DNA of 64,000 nucleotides from positions 1,737,114 through 1,801,113 of the forward strand of contig NZ_LJJB01000010.1 in NCBI RefSeq assembly GCF_001420695.1. The letters run 5' to 3'. The notes beneath the pieces were generated by a model that did no database searches, was not told where the DNA came from, and saw nothing but the letters and a program-made list of their open reading frames with translations. Source of the stretch: Brevibacillus choshinensis. GTDB taxonomy: Bacteria > Bacillota > Bacilli > Brevibacillales > Brevibacillaceae. Of the stretch, positions 34,001 through 42,784 are shown piece after piece. Both the position numbers and the translations under genes were made by a program. Positions within the stretch are counted from its first letter, which is position 1; every line of letters starts with the position of its first letter.

Positions 34001-34336
34001 TCAAATCCAAGAGTCAATATCTTCATCATCAATGTCATCATCTTCATTGGGTGTAAGTGATTCCACTTTAGTTGCTGGTAGTTCCGCATTTCGGAAATTA
34101 GCAATTAGCCCATTATTATTTGCAATAAGAGAATCCCCATTGGTAGAAAATGCTCTTTCTGCCGGAATGTGGTTTTGCAAATTTCTAATGCCATTAGCCG
34201 CCACTTCATTTTCAATCAGGTAGCGAATCGAATCCATTAAATTGGTTTGACAATTTATCCAATCTACAATGAGAGGAGATTCATTCTTTTTGGTTTTAAT
34301 GCTGATATTATCCCCTGGTTTTTTAGGCTTTTTCAT
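34001..34336 (-). CDS. Small ParR/AlfB-like partner of the actin homologue
   Basis: A 111-residue protein. A basic N-terminus (MKKPKKPGDNISIKTKK) is followed by VDWINCQTNLMDSIRYLIEN (~32-51). The W.N.Q.N...SI..LI pattern is what I recall from ribbon-helix-helix-like adaptor proteins beside Firmicute ParM genes. The C-terminus is strongly acidic (EDDDIDDEDIDSWI), which could contact the filament. The start at 34336 follows GAGGGGTGGG. It is 65 bases downstream of the actin-like gene, in the same orientation, so probably one operon. DNA binding and filament capping are inferred from position and this weak pattern. Confidence 0.6.
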   Translation of the reverse strand: MKKPKKPGDNISIKTKKNESPLIVDWINCQTNLMDSIRYLIENEVAANGIRNLQNHIPAERAFSTNGDSLIANNNGLIANFRNAELPATKVESLTPNEDDDIDDEDIDSWI

Positions 34337-34401
34337 TACGCTCCCACCCCTCCATGCCTCGTCTTGACTGATAAACACGATGGTGAATGAGGGGAATTAT
34401 A

Positions 34402-35598
34402 CTAAACGGCTTGTTTGGCTCTTTCCTTTAGGGCCTCGTAAATCTTCCCCCGCACAAAGGCATCCAATCCTTTGGCATTCATCGTAACAGCGTATTGAGG
34501 TGGGATATATAAAAGCTTGATTTCCCTCTCTTCACATAAATCCTTCAGCATTGGATGCAGGATGGAACGCATTAGTATACTTCCCCCACCATACACACAT
34601 ATCACGTCGATTTCGTTTCTCGCTTTTGTAAGTTGCTTTCTAATGTTGGTAATGATCTGTTTGGCTTGCCCTTCGAGCGGTCTTCGCAGCGTTTTTATTG
34701 CCTTGGAATGATATTTATGGTTCGGATTTTTCATTACATCACTAAAAAATTGTCTAGGACTGTCCGGCAAATGAATCAATCGATTAAATTCATCCAGGGC
34801 TTCTTCAATGGCATAACCAGCTCCGTGATTGCTTCCATGCACAAATTGACGCAAGAGCTTGTTGCCTTCCGTAATCGGATATTCCGTCGATCCATCTCCA
34901 ATATCCGTATGCAAAATACGTTTGTCTTTAAAATAACTGCCGTTGAAATTCTCTTGCAAAGAATAGTTTTGTGCAAACTCGTTAAAAATATCGCCTTCCC
35001 TCCAATTCCCTTCCTCGTCTTTCTGAAGGGCAAAGGTGACGGGAGTAGCTTCAGGCACTACTTTGGTAAAATCAAATATCACTTTAACGGTTACCCGCAT
35101 TTTTCCAAGGTGAACGGTAACATTATGGGGACCAGCCATAAACCTTCTTTCAAATTTTGCTGATGCCTCGTCAGTATGCTGGGTAATAGGGAGTACTGTT
35201 GCCATATCCACTTGTACTTCGATATTTTCAGGAATGCCTTTTTCCTCTTCAAATACTTTTTGAACAGCTACTGACGCGATTTGTCCCAATGTATTCACGA
35301 TTGGCAAATCCACATCATATTTGTAGTCAATCCCAACTTGCATGGTATCCAATAATTCACCGCTGTCTAATGCGAACTTTCCAATGAAATACATTCCTGG
35401 TCGTGCAGAAGGAGAATCGATCGTGACAATTAGTTGATCCTGGAGGTTTTTAATAATGCTTTCCGGAGATTGCTCTTCACTCCAAGGTAGTCCATCTACC
35501 GCACAATTCACATTAGGTTGCTGGATAAGCCTTCCGTCAACGAAAATATCATGCTCGCTATTACCATTGTCATTTCCCACAAAAAAGTGAAATTGCAT
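34402..35598 (-). CDS. ParM/Alp-type bacterial actin (plasmid-segregation-like)
   Basis: A 398-residue actin-fold ATPase of the ParM/StbA superfamily. The first phosphate loop region opens the protein (FFVGNDNGNSEHDIFVDG), the second is ILHTDIGDGSTEYPIT (~237-252), and the adenosine motif is DVICVYGGGSILMRS (~347-361). ParM-type proteins form dynamic filaments that push plasmid copies apart, with an adaptor bound to a centromere. The start at 35598 (MQFHFFVGND) follows GAGGAGG by 8 bases. A small partner gene lies immediately downstream and iterons beyond that. No replication initiator or other plasmid gene is nearby, so it is either chromosomally domesticated or an integrated fragment. Confidence 0.8.
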   Translation of the reverse strand: MQFHFFVGNDNGNSEHDIFVDGRLIQQPNVNCAVDGLPWSEEQSPESIIKNLQDQLIVTIDSPSARPGMYFIGKFALDSGELLDTMQVGIDYKYDVDLPIVNTLGQIASVAVQKVFEEEKGIPENIEVQVDMATVLPITQHTDEASAKFERRFMAGPHNVTVHLGKMRVTVKVIFDFTKVVPEATPVTFALQKDEEGNWREGDIFNEFAQNYSLQENFNGSYFKDKRILHTDIGDGSTEYPITEGNKLLRQFVHGSNHGAGYAIEEALDEFNRLIHLPDSPRQFFSDVMKNPNHKYHSKAIKTLRRPLEGQAKQIITNIRKQLTKARNEIDVICVYGGGSILMRSILHPMLKDLCEEREIKLLYIPPQYAVTMNAKGLDAFVRGKIYEALKERAKQAV

Positions 35599-35645
35599 AC
35601 GTAATTCCTCCTCTTGGGTATTTTTCATTGGACGTTATGCTGAAT

Positions 35646-35673
35646 TACCATTACCTAGTAATGCCACGTGGTA
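35646..35673. promoter_or_regulatory. Nested inverted repeats upstream of the actin-like gene
   Basis: CATTAC-CTA-GTAATG (35649-35663) is flanked by TACCA (35646) and TGGTA (35669). It lies about 50-75 bases upstream of the start codon, where an autorepressor of a partition operon would act. The core (ATTAC/GTAAT) resembles the downstream iterons. The remaining spacer to 35934 holds only terminator-like hairpins. Confidence 0.45.
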
Positions 35674-35812
35674 TATAGCAAAACATAATATTACTTACTC
35701 TTAGATACCACTGTTGTTTGATCCTATTCTATTGAAAACTTTCGTTATCCTGCCATCTTTAATGGAATAGGCCCTATCGACCTATCGCCGAAACATGATG
35801 AATTTTTCCAGT

Positions 35813-35837
35813 AAAAAAGGCATGGATCGTAATCCAT
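35813..35837 (-). terminator. Terminator downstream of the luciferase-like monooxygenase gene
   Basis: ATGGAT-TACG-ATCCAT on the minus strand is followed by GCC and six T residues. A second, longer hairpin (GACCCG..AAGAA pairing with TTCTT.CGGGTC, about 35858-35903) lies between it and the stop codon. Confidence 0.75.
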
Positions 35838-35934
35838 ACTGGCTTCGAAAATACAGATGACCCGCAAGAACGTCTCTTTTGAATAAGATCATTCTTACGG
35901 GTCACAGCATCTTTATTTCATTTTTTTTGCAAGC

Positions 35935-36984
35935 TTACCGCGATGCTTCCCAGTTTGCGACTTCCTCCCGAACTCGCGGTGCCACCTCTGTCCCCAGCAG
36001 ACGAATCGCATTCATGACATCTTCATGCGGCATGGTGCCGACGGGTACGTGCAGCATAAAGCGTGTGACTCCTACATTTTTGCGCAAGTGAATGATTTTC
36101 TGAGCTACCGTTTCCGGATCGCCTACATACAGTGCTCCTTCAAAGCTTCGCGCCGCATCAAAGCTCGAACGATCGTAATGCCCCCACCCACGCACACGTC
36201 CCAGCACATTCATGGCTTGCTGCGTGGAAGGGAAGAATTTATCAGCGGCTGTCTCGGTGTCCTCCGCGACAAAACCGTGAGAATGCGAAGCAACCGTTAG
36301 CTTGGATGGATCATGGCCTGCCTGAATCGCCGCTCTCTTATACAGATCGACAATCGGCGCAAACTGGACCGGACGACCTCCAATTATCGCCAGAACGAGT
36401 GGTAGTCCCAAAAGACCCGCACGAATAGCAGATTGCGCATTACCACCACTACCAATCCACACGGGCAAAGGATCCTGGACCGGACGAGGATATACACCCA
36501 GATTGTTGATAGCTGGCCGATGTCCGCCTCTCCAGGTTACTTTTTCAGAAGCACGTATTTTCAGGAGCAGCTCCAGCTTCTCATCGAACAGCTCATCGTA
36601 ATCTTGCAAGTCATAGCCAAACAACGGAAATGATTCAATAAAGGAACCTCTACCCGCCATAATCTCCGCACGTCCGTTTGATATCGCGTCTAGTGTCGCA
36701 AAGTCCTGGAATACGCGAACGGGATCAGCGGACGAAAGCACCGTGACGGCACTCGTCAGTCGAATCCGTTTTGTTTGCGAGGCTGCTGCAGCCAGTACAA
36801 TGGCAGGAGAAGAGGCCGCATAATCTTTCCGATGGTGCTCGCCCACCCCAAAGACATCCAAGCCTACTTGATCAGCCAGTACAATTTCCTCGACCACTTC
36901 ACGTATACGCTGTGCGTGACTGATCACCTCGCCTGTCTTAACGTCCGGTGTGGTTTCTACAAATGTGCTCAACCCTATTTCCAC
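35935..36984 (-). CDS. LLM-class flavin-dependent oxidoreductase
   Basis: A 349-residue TIM-barrel protein of the bacterial luciferase-like family. Readable segments are GLDVFGVGEHHRKDYAASSP (~40-59), RLTSAVTVLSSADPVRVFQD (~75-94), GRAEIMAGRGSF (~104) and LPVWIGSGGNAQSAIRAGLL (~173). Members use FMN, or in Actinobacteria F420, to oxidise or reduce organic compounds. This subfamily is common in Firmicutes with unknown substrates. A CofE-like gene lies 5 kb away, but nothing else supports F420 use. An inverted repeat TTTGAGA...TCTCAAA (37062-37082) about 80 bases upstream could be its operator. Confidence 0.85.
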   Translation of the reverse strand: MEIGLSTFVETTPDVKTGEVISHAQRIREVVEEIVLADQVGLDVFGVGEHHRKDYAASSPAIVLAAAASQTKRIRLTSAVTVLSSADPVRVFQDFATLDAISNGRAEIMAGRGSFIESFPLFGYDLQDYDELFDEKLELLLKIRASEKVTWRGGHRPAINNLGVYPRPVQDPLPVWIGSGGNAQSAIRAGLLGLPLVLAIIGGRPVQFAPIVDLYKRAAIQAGHDPSKLTVASHSHGFVAEDTETAADKFFPSTQQAMNVLGRVRGWGHYDRSSFDAARSFEGALYVGDPETVAQKIIHLRKNVGVTRFMLHVPVGTMPHEDVMNAIRLLGTEVAPRVREEVANWEASR

Positions 36985-37616
36985 TGGGAAGTCCCCCTTT
37001 GTCTACCTCGATCTCATTATTTCTGCTTTGGAAAACATTTATCAAAAGATAATATCTCTATTTTGAGACATTTTATCTCAAATTACAAGTATTTATCGGT
37101 TTTTGCGCCGACTCGGCCGGATCCCGTAACGGCACGTGTCATCTCTACTCGACTAACGCGGCTTTTAGACGATCAATATGGATCCAAGAGGTTTACGCAT
37201 CCCTGTTTTTAAGTTCACCGCTGGTGCGTTGGTATTGTGCTAAAAGTTCTAATTTTTTGGTTCGATACCCATATTATTGAAATGTTTAAAAATTCAGTAT
37301 ATAATTCTGAAATAGCTACAAGACCACATCTATTCCAACTGAATACACATGTTTGCTGCTTTATTTTCTTGTATGCTTTTTCTCTTAGGTGAGCATACAC
37401 CGTAAGTAAAATCCAGTAACCAGAGTAGGAGCGCATTTGCTTTCCTGTTCTTTGGTGCTGGATTTTTTTCTTCAAGCACCCTCTCTTACTACCGCGTTAA
37501 TGTCAGGAAGTGCGCTTCTTTGAAAGGGGGGATTGGGTATCCCATGCGCTTTTGACATCCCGTGCCTTTGATACACCTGTTCCATTTCCAAATGCTCGAG
37601 AAAAGGAGTGTTTCTA
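36985..37616. other. 632-base gene-poor spacer upstream of the amidase gene
   Basis: I find no convincing gene here. It contains the perfect 7-bp inverted repeat TTTGAGA / TCTCAAA at 37062-37082, then an abrupt GC-rich patch (about 37085-37230) inside otherwise AT-rich sequence. That patch may be a fragment of something transferred, but it has no recognisable coding content. The last 100 bases should hold the amidase promoter, which I could not place. Confidence 0.5.
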
Positions 37617-39443
37617 TTGAAATCTTGGGGTAAAGTTTTGCTTCCACTTACGATATCCAGCTTGTTGGTGGGAGGGTATCTATCTCCACTGCCAAGCCAA
37701 GCGCCAGTATTCTCGATTTCGGTTGCCCATGCAGAGGAAGAATCGTCCACTTCCCTTCAACAAGCTTTTGAACAAGCTTCTGAAGAATTTGATGTTCCGT
37801 TGGGCATTCTTCTATCCGTTTCTTATAACATCACCAATTGGGAGAATCATAGTGGAAGCCCGAGCTTTTCTGGCGGATACGGGATCATGCATCTCTCCAC
37901 GAACACTTTAAAGTCTGCTGCTGCTTTACTCGATCGAAAGGCAGATGAACTGAAAAAGGACCCTGTTCAAAATATTCGAGGTGCTGCAGCTGTACTTGCC
38001 CAGTACGCTCAGGACACAACGGGCCATGTTCCAAAGAACGAAGAAGATTGGTATGGTGCTGTCGCCAAGTATAGTGCGACCGATCGCAAGGCTTCCGCGC
38101 TTGAGTTTGCCGATCAGGTATACCAAACCATCAACGAAGGTGTCGAACGCGAAACGTCTGAAGGACAAATCCTGCAGCTGGTGGCAAAGGACGTGGAGCC
38201 CAACACGGATACGGCAGAGAAGGTAACCTTTGCAAAAACCACCTCTGAAAAGCAATCGACACCAAAGCCCGAATGCCCAAAGGGATTGGATTGTGACTTT
38301 ATTGAAGCCCCTTATGTCCAATTAGAGGGTAGCGACTATTCGAATCACGACATTTCCAATCGTCCAAGAAAAGGCCCTGCTATCAATTACATTGTCATTC
38401 ACAATACAGAGGAAACGTACGACGATACCATTAAGATTTTTACAGATCCCCTCCGCTATGTTTCCGCTCATTACGTGATTCGTTCAAAAGACGGACATGT
38501 CACCCAAATGCTCAAGAACAAAGACGTGGGCTGGCATGCGGGCAACTGGTATTTTAACAGTACCTCCATCGGCATTGAGCATGAAGGCTATGCGATTGAA
38601 GGCGCCAATTGGTACACCGAAAATATGTACCGCAGCTCCGCCAAGCTCGTTCGCTATTTAGCCCGTGAGTACGATATTCCACTCGATCGCAATCACATTA
38701 TTGGACACGACGAAGTCCCTGGTATGAAGCCTGCGAACCAATCCAAGATGCACGAAGATCCAGGACCGTTCTGGGACTGGGATCACTACATGGAGCTCAT
38801 GAACGCCCCTATCAAAGACAAGAAGAAATCCAAAAAAATCATCACGATCAAGCCTGACTTTAAGCATAACCGTCCTGAAATGACTGATCTAAAAGCGCAG
38901 CCATCCAATTTCCTGTATCTGCGGACAGCTCCCGATAACGATGCTCCACTCATTATCGACGCTGCAGTAAAACCAGATCGAGATGAGACAGACCCCTTAA
39001 ACTGGGCAAACAAAGCAGTAACTGGACGTACGTTCTATCTCGCAGACCACGAAGACGATTGGGATGCGATCTGGTTCGGTGGACAAAAGGCTTGGTTCTA
39101 CAATCCAAGCGGGAAAAACACCGTGGCTGGCAAAGGAATTCTCGTAACACCGAAAAAAGGCAAAGATTCGATCCCTGTCTACGGACAAGCCTACCCGAAT
39201 CCAGAGGATTACCCGAAAGGCGAAGAACCGCAGACCGTTACCCCTCTGCAATACACGATTGAAAAAGGACAGGTCTACGTCGCCGCTGAGAAAGTGAAAA
39301 GCAGTGTTTTTCTCGCCCCTGTTTATGTACTAGATCCGAAAGAAAACATTGTGGTTATCGGGAAAGAGCAATTTTATCAAATCAATTTCAATCATCGTCT
39401 AGCTTTTGTGAAAGTGGCCGATGTGGATGTTGTAAAGGAATAA
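37617..39443 (+). CDS. Secreted N-acetylmuramoyl-L-alanine amidase with lysozyme-like N-domain
   Basis: A 608-residue exported peptidoglycan hydrolase. A signal peptide (KSWGKVLLPLTISSLLVGGY, cleavage near AHA-EE, residue ~40) leads to a lytic transglycosylase-like helical domain (~45-165: FDVPLGILLSVSYNITNWEN, GGYGIMHLS). The amidase_2 domain (~255-395) has NYIVIHNTEET, SAHYVIRSKDG, GWHAGNW, GIEHEGYA and IIGHDEVPG; the histidines bind zinc. A C-terminal region with SH3-like phrases (FLYLRTAPDNDAP, AIWFGGQKAWF) follows. It cuts between MurNAc and the stem peptide. The start is taken as TTG at 37617 with AAAGGAG 8 bases upstream; the GTG nine bases earlier overlaps that site. It is monocistronic. 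Confidence 0.9.
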   Translation: MKSWGKVLLPLTISSLLVGGYLSPLPSQAPVFSISVAHAEEESSTSLQQAFEQASEEFDVPLGILLSVSYNITNWENHSGSPSFSGGYGIMHLSTNTLKSAAALLDRKADELKKDPVQNIRGAAAVLAQYAQDTTGHVPKNEEDWYGAVAKYSATDRKASALEFADQVYQTINEGVERETSEGQILQLVAKDVEPNTDTAEKVTFAKTTSEKQSTPKPECPKGLDCDFIEAPYVQLEGSDYSNHDISNRPRKGPAINYIVIHNTEETYDDTIKIFTDPLRYVSAHYVIRSKDGHVTQMLKNKDVGWHAGNWYFNSTSIGIEHEGYAIEGANWYTENMYRSSAKLVRYLAREYDIPLDRNHIIGHDEVPGMKPANQSKMHEDPGPFWDWDHYMELMNAPIKDKKKSKKIITIKPDFKHNRPEMTDLKAQPSNFLYLRTAPDNDAPLIIDAAVKPDRDETDPLNWANKAVTGRTFYLADHEDDWDAIWFGGQKAWFYNPSGKNTVAGKGILVTPKKGKDSIPVYGQAYPNPEDYPKGEEPQTVTPLQYTIEKGQVYVAAEKVKSSVFLAPVYVLDPKENIVVIGKEQFYQINFNHRLAFVKVADVDVVKE

Positions 39444-39455
39444 CCGATTATACAT

Positions 39456-39490
39456 AATAGTCCCTAACTTTAAAGTCAGGGACTATTTTT
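39456..39490 (+). terminator. Terminator of the amidase gene
   Basis: AATAGTCCCT.ACTT pairs with AAGT.AGGGACTATT and runs into five T residues. Confidence 0.9.
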
Positions 39491-39979
39491 GTGGTTACGA
39501 CGTTCGTGCTTCACGAAAGAGTAATGTGGACAGGGCTTGGGTCAGCAGCTTCTCGGATTTTCTATTCGGCTATATTGGGTATGGCCATACTAAGCTTGAT
39601 CGTTGTGCTGCTACTCTCGGGACATACAAACGAGTTATCCTCATTTAAAATCGAACAGACTCAATCCCTTATGATGCTATTTCTTGAAGCATTCGAATCT
39701 ATTTGGTCTTTTGGTTTGATCATTTTTGGTGGGCATCTGTTGATCGTGGGGTATGTGGCTTTAAAATCGGACAGCATTCCTAATGTTATCGGCATTTTAT
39801 TGTTACTTGCTTCAATAGGCTATATGGTCATTCACCTAAGCAAAACGTTTCTTTCACAATATGATAGGGTAATCGCAATACTTAATCTTATATTTAGTAT
39901 GCCAATGATGATTGTGGGAGAGCTTGGCTTTGGGATATGGCTGCTGCTGAGAGGAGGTAAACTCCCCAAACGCGCATAA
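39491..39979 (+). pseudogene. N-terminally truncated DUF4386 membrane protein
   Basis: The frame reads 162 residues that fit the C-terminal two thirds of DUF4386 proteins: AFESIWSFGLIIFGGHLLIV (~68), ALKSDSIPNVIGILLLLASI (~90) and VGELGFGIWLLLRGGKLP at the end. The family is usually about 230 residues, and the first helices are missing. The apparent GTG start sits inside the T-run of the amidase terminator with no ribosome site. I therefore call it a gene remnant. A decayed Crp/Fnr gene converges on it; the two families are often neighbours. Confidence 0.7.
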
Positions 39980-39987
39980 CCACTTTC

Positions 39988-40556
39988 CTAAAAACCACTG
40001 ATATTGATCCGCTTCTTGATTCTGCTTAATGACTCTTGAGTAATGCCCAGATAACTCGCCAATTGATGTTGAGGCACACGATTGACTAGATGAGGTCTTT
40101 TTCGTAATAGCGCTTTGTAGCGATCTTCCGGTGTATGCGATAAATCCAGTCCATTCATCTTGCACCTCGCCCAAGTTTTCTTCTACCATCTTACGTATCA
40201 TGGTTTCCAATTGTGGGTGTTTGTGAAACATGCTCTTTTCGGCATCAAAGTCACCCACAATCAATACACTGTCTTCGAGACAAGCTAAGGTGTTTTTGTT
40301 GATGCCGATTGAAAATCGAGACCGCTTGCTCTTCTGTGTAGAAATTGGATGTGACTTCTTTACCCGTCTCATCGATCGAGTACTGCCTTACACATCCCTT
40401 CAACACGAAATAACATTTTGCGGGGACATCTCCTTGTCGAAGGAGCACTGTTCCCTTTTTGTATTCCTCAATCAGGGTGGCTTTAACGATAGCCTGTTGT
40501 CCCTCATCAGTAAGAGATGTAAATGAAGTCATATACTTGAACAATATGCTTTTCAT
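39988..40556 (-). pseudogene. Crp/Fnr-family regulator with two frameshifts
   Basis: Three frames must be joined to give one regulator. From 40556: cyclic-nucleotide-like barrel (LIEEYKKGTVLLRQGDVPAK, YFVLKGCVRQYSIDETGKEV). After a shift near 40305-40320: NTLACLEDSVLIVGDFDAEK and METMIRK-type helix. After a second shift near 40146-40166: [20 protein letters not shown] followed by [19 protein letters not shown], the intact helix-turn-helix, ending at TAG 39988-39990. The family resemblance is unmistakable in all three parts, and the total length (~190) is normal. Two independent indels argue for true decay more than for a single sequencing error. Confidence 0.85.
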
Positions 40557-40580
40557 TTGTCTCTCCTTTGATCTCGGATT

Positions 40581-41468
40581 TTAAAATAGCTTATTTTCTA
40601 TTAGCTCAACAAATTTCGTCGATGCTGCCGATAGCGATACACTTTTTAAAAAACATACGCCGATACTTCTCTTAGGTATTTCCTCCAGTAATTGAACCTC
40701 ATGCAATAATCCTTTATCCAAATACTCTCGGGAAAACTCTTTCGTCACACAAGCCACGCCTAAATTGATTTTTGCAAACTCCAATAATAAATGATGTGAC
40801 CCTAATTCAAAATCGGGCGAAATCTGTATCCCTTTAGACAAGATGTAGTCCTCTACATACTTTCTGGAGTTCGCTTTTGATTCTAGGAAGATTAATGGCA
40901 GTTGTGTTACCTGATCAAGGCTGACAGGTCCGGATAAGATGCTCTTAAATTTATCCCCGCATACAAAAACATCTTGAACATCCATACATGGTCGTAATTC
41001 TAGCCCAAGATCGTCAATCGGAAAATTACAAATGCCGATATCCACTTCACCGGATTTGATCAGGGCGCAAATCTCCAATGTCGTACCATTTACAATCTTG
41101 AACGTAATATTGGGGTATCTATTATGAAATTCCTCTAGATAGGGAAGTAAAAAATACCGGGATATCGTATCGCCAACACCTATTTTTAATTCCCCTGTGG
41201 TTAAATTCTTCAATTCCAGTATCTTTTCTTCTCCGACGCGAATGAAATTAATCGCCGAATTCGCATATGCAAATAAAAGACTGCCTTCGTTCGTTAAAAA
41301 TACTCCTTTCGATGTTCTTGTGAACAGACGAGTATCTAACTCCCTTTCTAATTGCATGATCGCTTGGCTAACGGCTGGTTGCGTCATATAAAGATCATGA
41401 GCCGCTTTGGAGAAGTTTTTCCTTTTGGCCACCGTACAAAATACTTTATAGAGATCTAATTTGCTCAT
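40581..41468 (-). CDS. LysR-family transcriptional regulator
   Basis: A 295-residue LysR regulator. The winged helix-turn-helix is at the start (FSKAAHDLYMTQPAVSQAIM, ~19-38, and LERELDTRLFTRTSKGVFLT). The effector domain follows, with LKIGVGDTISRYFLLPYLEE (~93). Such proteins bind T-N11-A sites and activate a divergent gene when a small metabolite binds. The only divergent partner, 125 bases away, is the CofE-like ligase gene, which it probably controls. The AT-rich gap holds several ATA..TAT dyads, but none stands out. Confidence 0.9.
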   Translation of the reverse strand: MSKLDLYKVFCTVAKRKNFSKAAHDLYMTQPAVSQAIMQLERELDTRLFTRTSKGVFLTNEGSLLFAYANSAINFIRVGEEKILELKNLTTGELKIGVGDTISRYFLLPYLEEFHNRYPNITFKIVNGTTLEICALIKSGEVDIGICNFPIDDLGLELRPCMDVQDVFVCGDKFKSILSGPVSLDQVTQLPLIFLESKANSRKYVEDYILSKGIQISPDFELGSHHLLLEFAKINLGVACVTKEFSREYLDKGLLHEVQLLEEIPKRSIGVCFLKSVSLSAASTKFVELIENKLF

Positions 41469-41593
41469 GTCATAACCACCACTTATATCAAGTATTCAAT
41501 ATATTAATTTAACTTATAGCATTTGTGCGTGTATATTACAAATAGATACGCCAAATCATGAATTCACCATAATAGTCCGAGGGAGCGATTATA

Positions 41594-42784
41594 TTGGAAA
41601 GAGTGGTTGGAACAGTAGTTAGAGGCCTCCGTTGCCCCATCATCAATCAAGGGGACCGCATAGAGGAAATCGTCGTAGATAGTGTGTTAAAAGCTGCCGA
41701 AGTAGAAGGCTTCCGCATTCAAGATAAAGATATCGTTACGGTCACAGAATCCATCATTGCTCGTGCTCAAGGTAACTATGCTACGATTGATCACATTGCG
41801 AAAGATGTTAGATCCAAATTTGGCGATGAAACGGTTGGGGTCATTTTTCCGATCTTGAGTCGCAATCGTTTTGCCATCTGTCTTCGCGGTATTGCAAAAG
41901 GGGCTAAAAAGATCATTCTCATGCTTAGCTATCCATCTGATGAAGTCGGAAATCACTTAGTGGATCTCGACATGCTCGATGAAAAAGGAATTAATCCCTG
42001 GACAGATGTTCTGACGGAGCAACAATTCCGTGAGCATTTTGGCTATGAGAAACATACCTTTACCGGCATTGATTATATCGATTACTATAAATCGTTGATC
42101 GAAGAATATGGCGTGGAGTGCGAAGTCATTTTCTCCAATAATCCAAAGACCATCCTAGAGTACACCAAAAATGTACTGACTTGTGATATTCATACGAGAT
42201 TCAGAACGAAGAAGATTTTAAAGGCGAATGGCGGAGACAAAATTTATAGCCTGGATAACATCTTGATGACGTCAATCGATGGCAGCGGATGTAATGAAGC
42301 ATACGGTCTGCTCGGGTCCAATAAATCGACGGAGACTAGCGTGAAACTATTCCCACGTAATTGCCAGCCTATCGTGGACAACATCCAGCAAATGCTCAAA
42401 GAAAAAACGGGCAAGCATGTTGAAGTGATGATTTATGGAGATGGTGCATTCAAAGACCCGGTCGGAAAAATATGGGAGCTTGCTGATCCCGTAGTATCGC
42501 CAGCTTACACAGCAGGACTTGATGGCACACCGAATGAAGTAAAGCTGAAATATCTTGCTGATAATAACTTCGCGGACTTGAGAGGGGAAGAGCTGAAGCA
42601 GGCTATCTCTCAATATATTGGCCAGAAAGATACGAATCTGGTAGGAGCCATGGAAGCACAAGGTACGACACCTAGAAGATTAACGGATCTGATCGGCTCT
42701 CTGTCTGATTTAACTTCTGGAAGTGGAGATAAAGGGACGCCTATTATCTTTATTCAGGGGTATTTTGATAATTATACAAGCTAA
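41594..42784 (+). CDS. Coenzyme F420-0:L-glutamate ligase-like (CofE-family) protein
   Basis: A 396-residue protein with a CofE-type fold. The opening is GDRIEEIVVDSVLKAAEVEG, then DKDIVTVTESIIARAQGNYA (~42-61), where CofE has its metal and GTP loop, and late MIYGDGAFKDPVGKIWELAD (~280). CofE adds glutamates to F420-0 by a GTP-dependent amide ligation. True CofE is about 250 residues; this one has an extra ~130-residue segment in the middle. No other F420 gene (cofC, cofD, fbiC) is in the window, and Bacilli generally lack the cofactor. It may therefore glutamylate a different substrate. The start is TTG at 41594 behind GAGGGAG. It is divergent from a LysR gene. Confidence 0.75.
   Translation: MERVVGTVVRGLRCPIINQGDRIEEIVVDSVLKAAEVEGFRIQDKDIVTVTESIIARAQGNYATIDHIAKDVRSKFGDETVGVIFPILSRNRFAICLRGIAKGAKKIILMLSYPSDEVGNHLVDLDMLDEKGINPWTDVLTEQQFREHFGYEKHTFTGIDYIDYYKSLIEEYGVECEVIFSNNPKTILEYTKNVLTCDIHTRFRTKKILKANGGDKIYSLDNILMTSIDGSGCNEAYGLLGSNKSTETSVKLFPRNCQPIVDNIQQMLKEKTGKHVEVMIYGDGAFKDPVGKIWELADPVVSPAYTAGLDGTPNEVKLKYLADNNFADLRGEELKQAISQYIGQKDTNLVGAMEAQGTTPRRLTDLIGSLSDLTSGSGDKGTPIIFIQGYFDNYTS

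Noticed and set aside
26000-36000. Prophage or integrative conjugative element
   Set aside because: No integrase, attachment-site duplication, relaxase or phage structural gene is visible. AT-richness and gene scraps support acquisition but not the vehicle.
35935-36984. F420-dependent role for the luciferase-like monooxygenase because of the CofE-like gene 5 kb away
   Set aside because: The two genes are not an operon, several unrelated genes intervene, and Firmicute members of this family normally use FMN.
37215-37475. 86-codon minus-strand frame upstream of the amidase gene
   Set aside because: No ribosome site, no family resemblance; composition fits non-coding AT-rich spacer.
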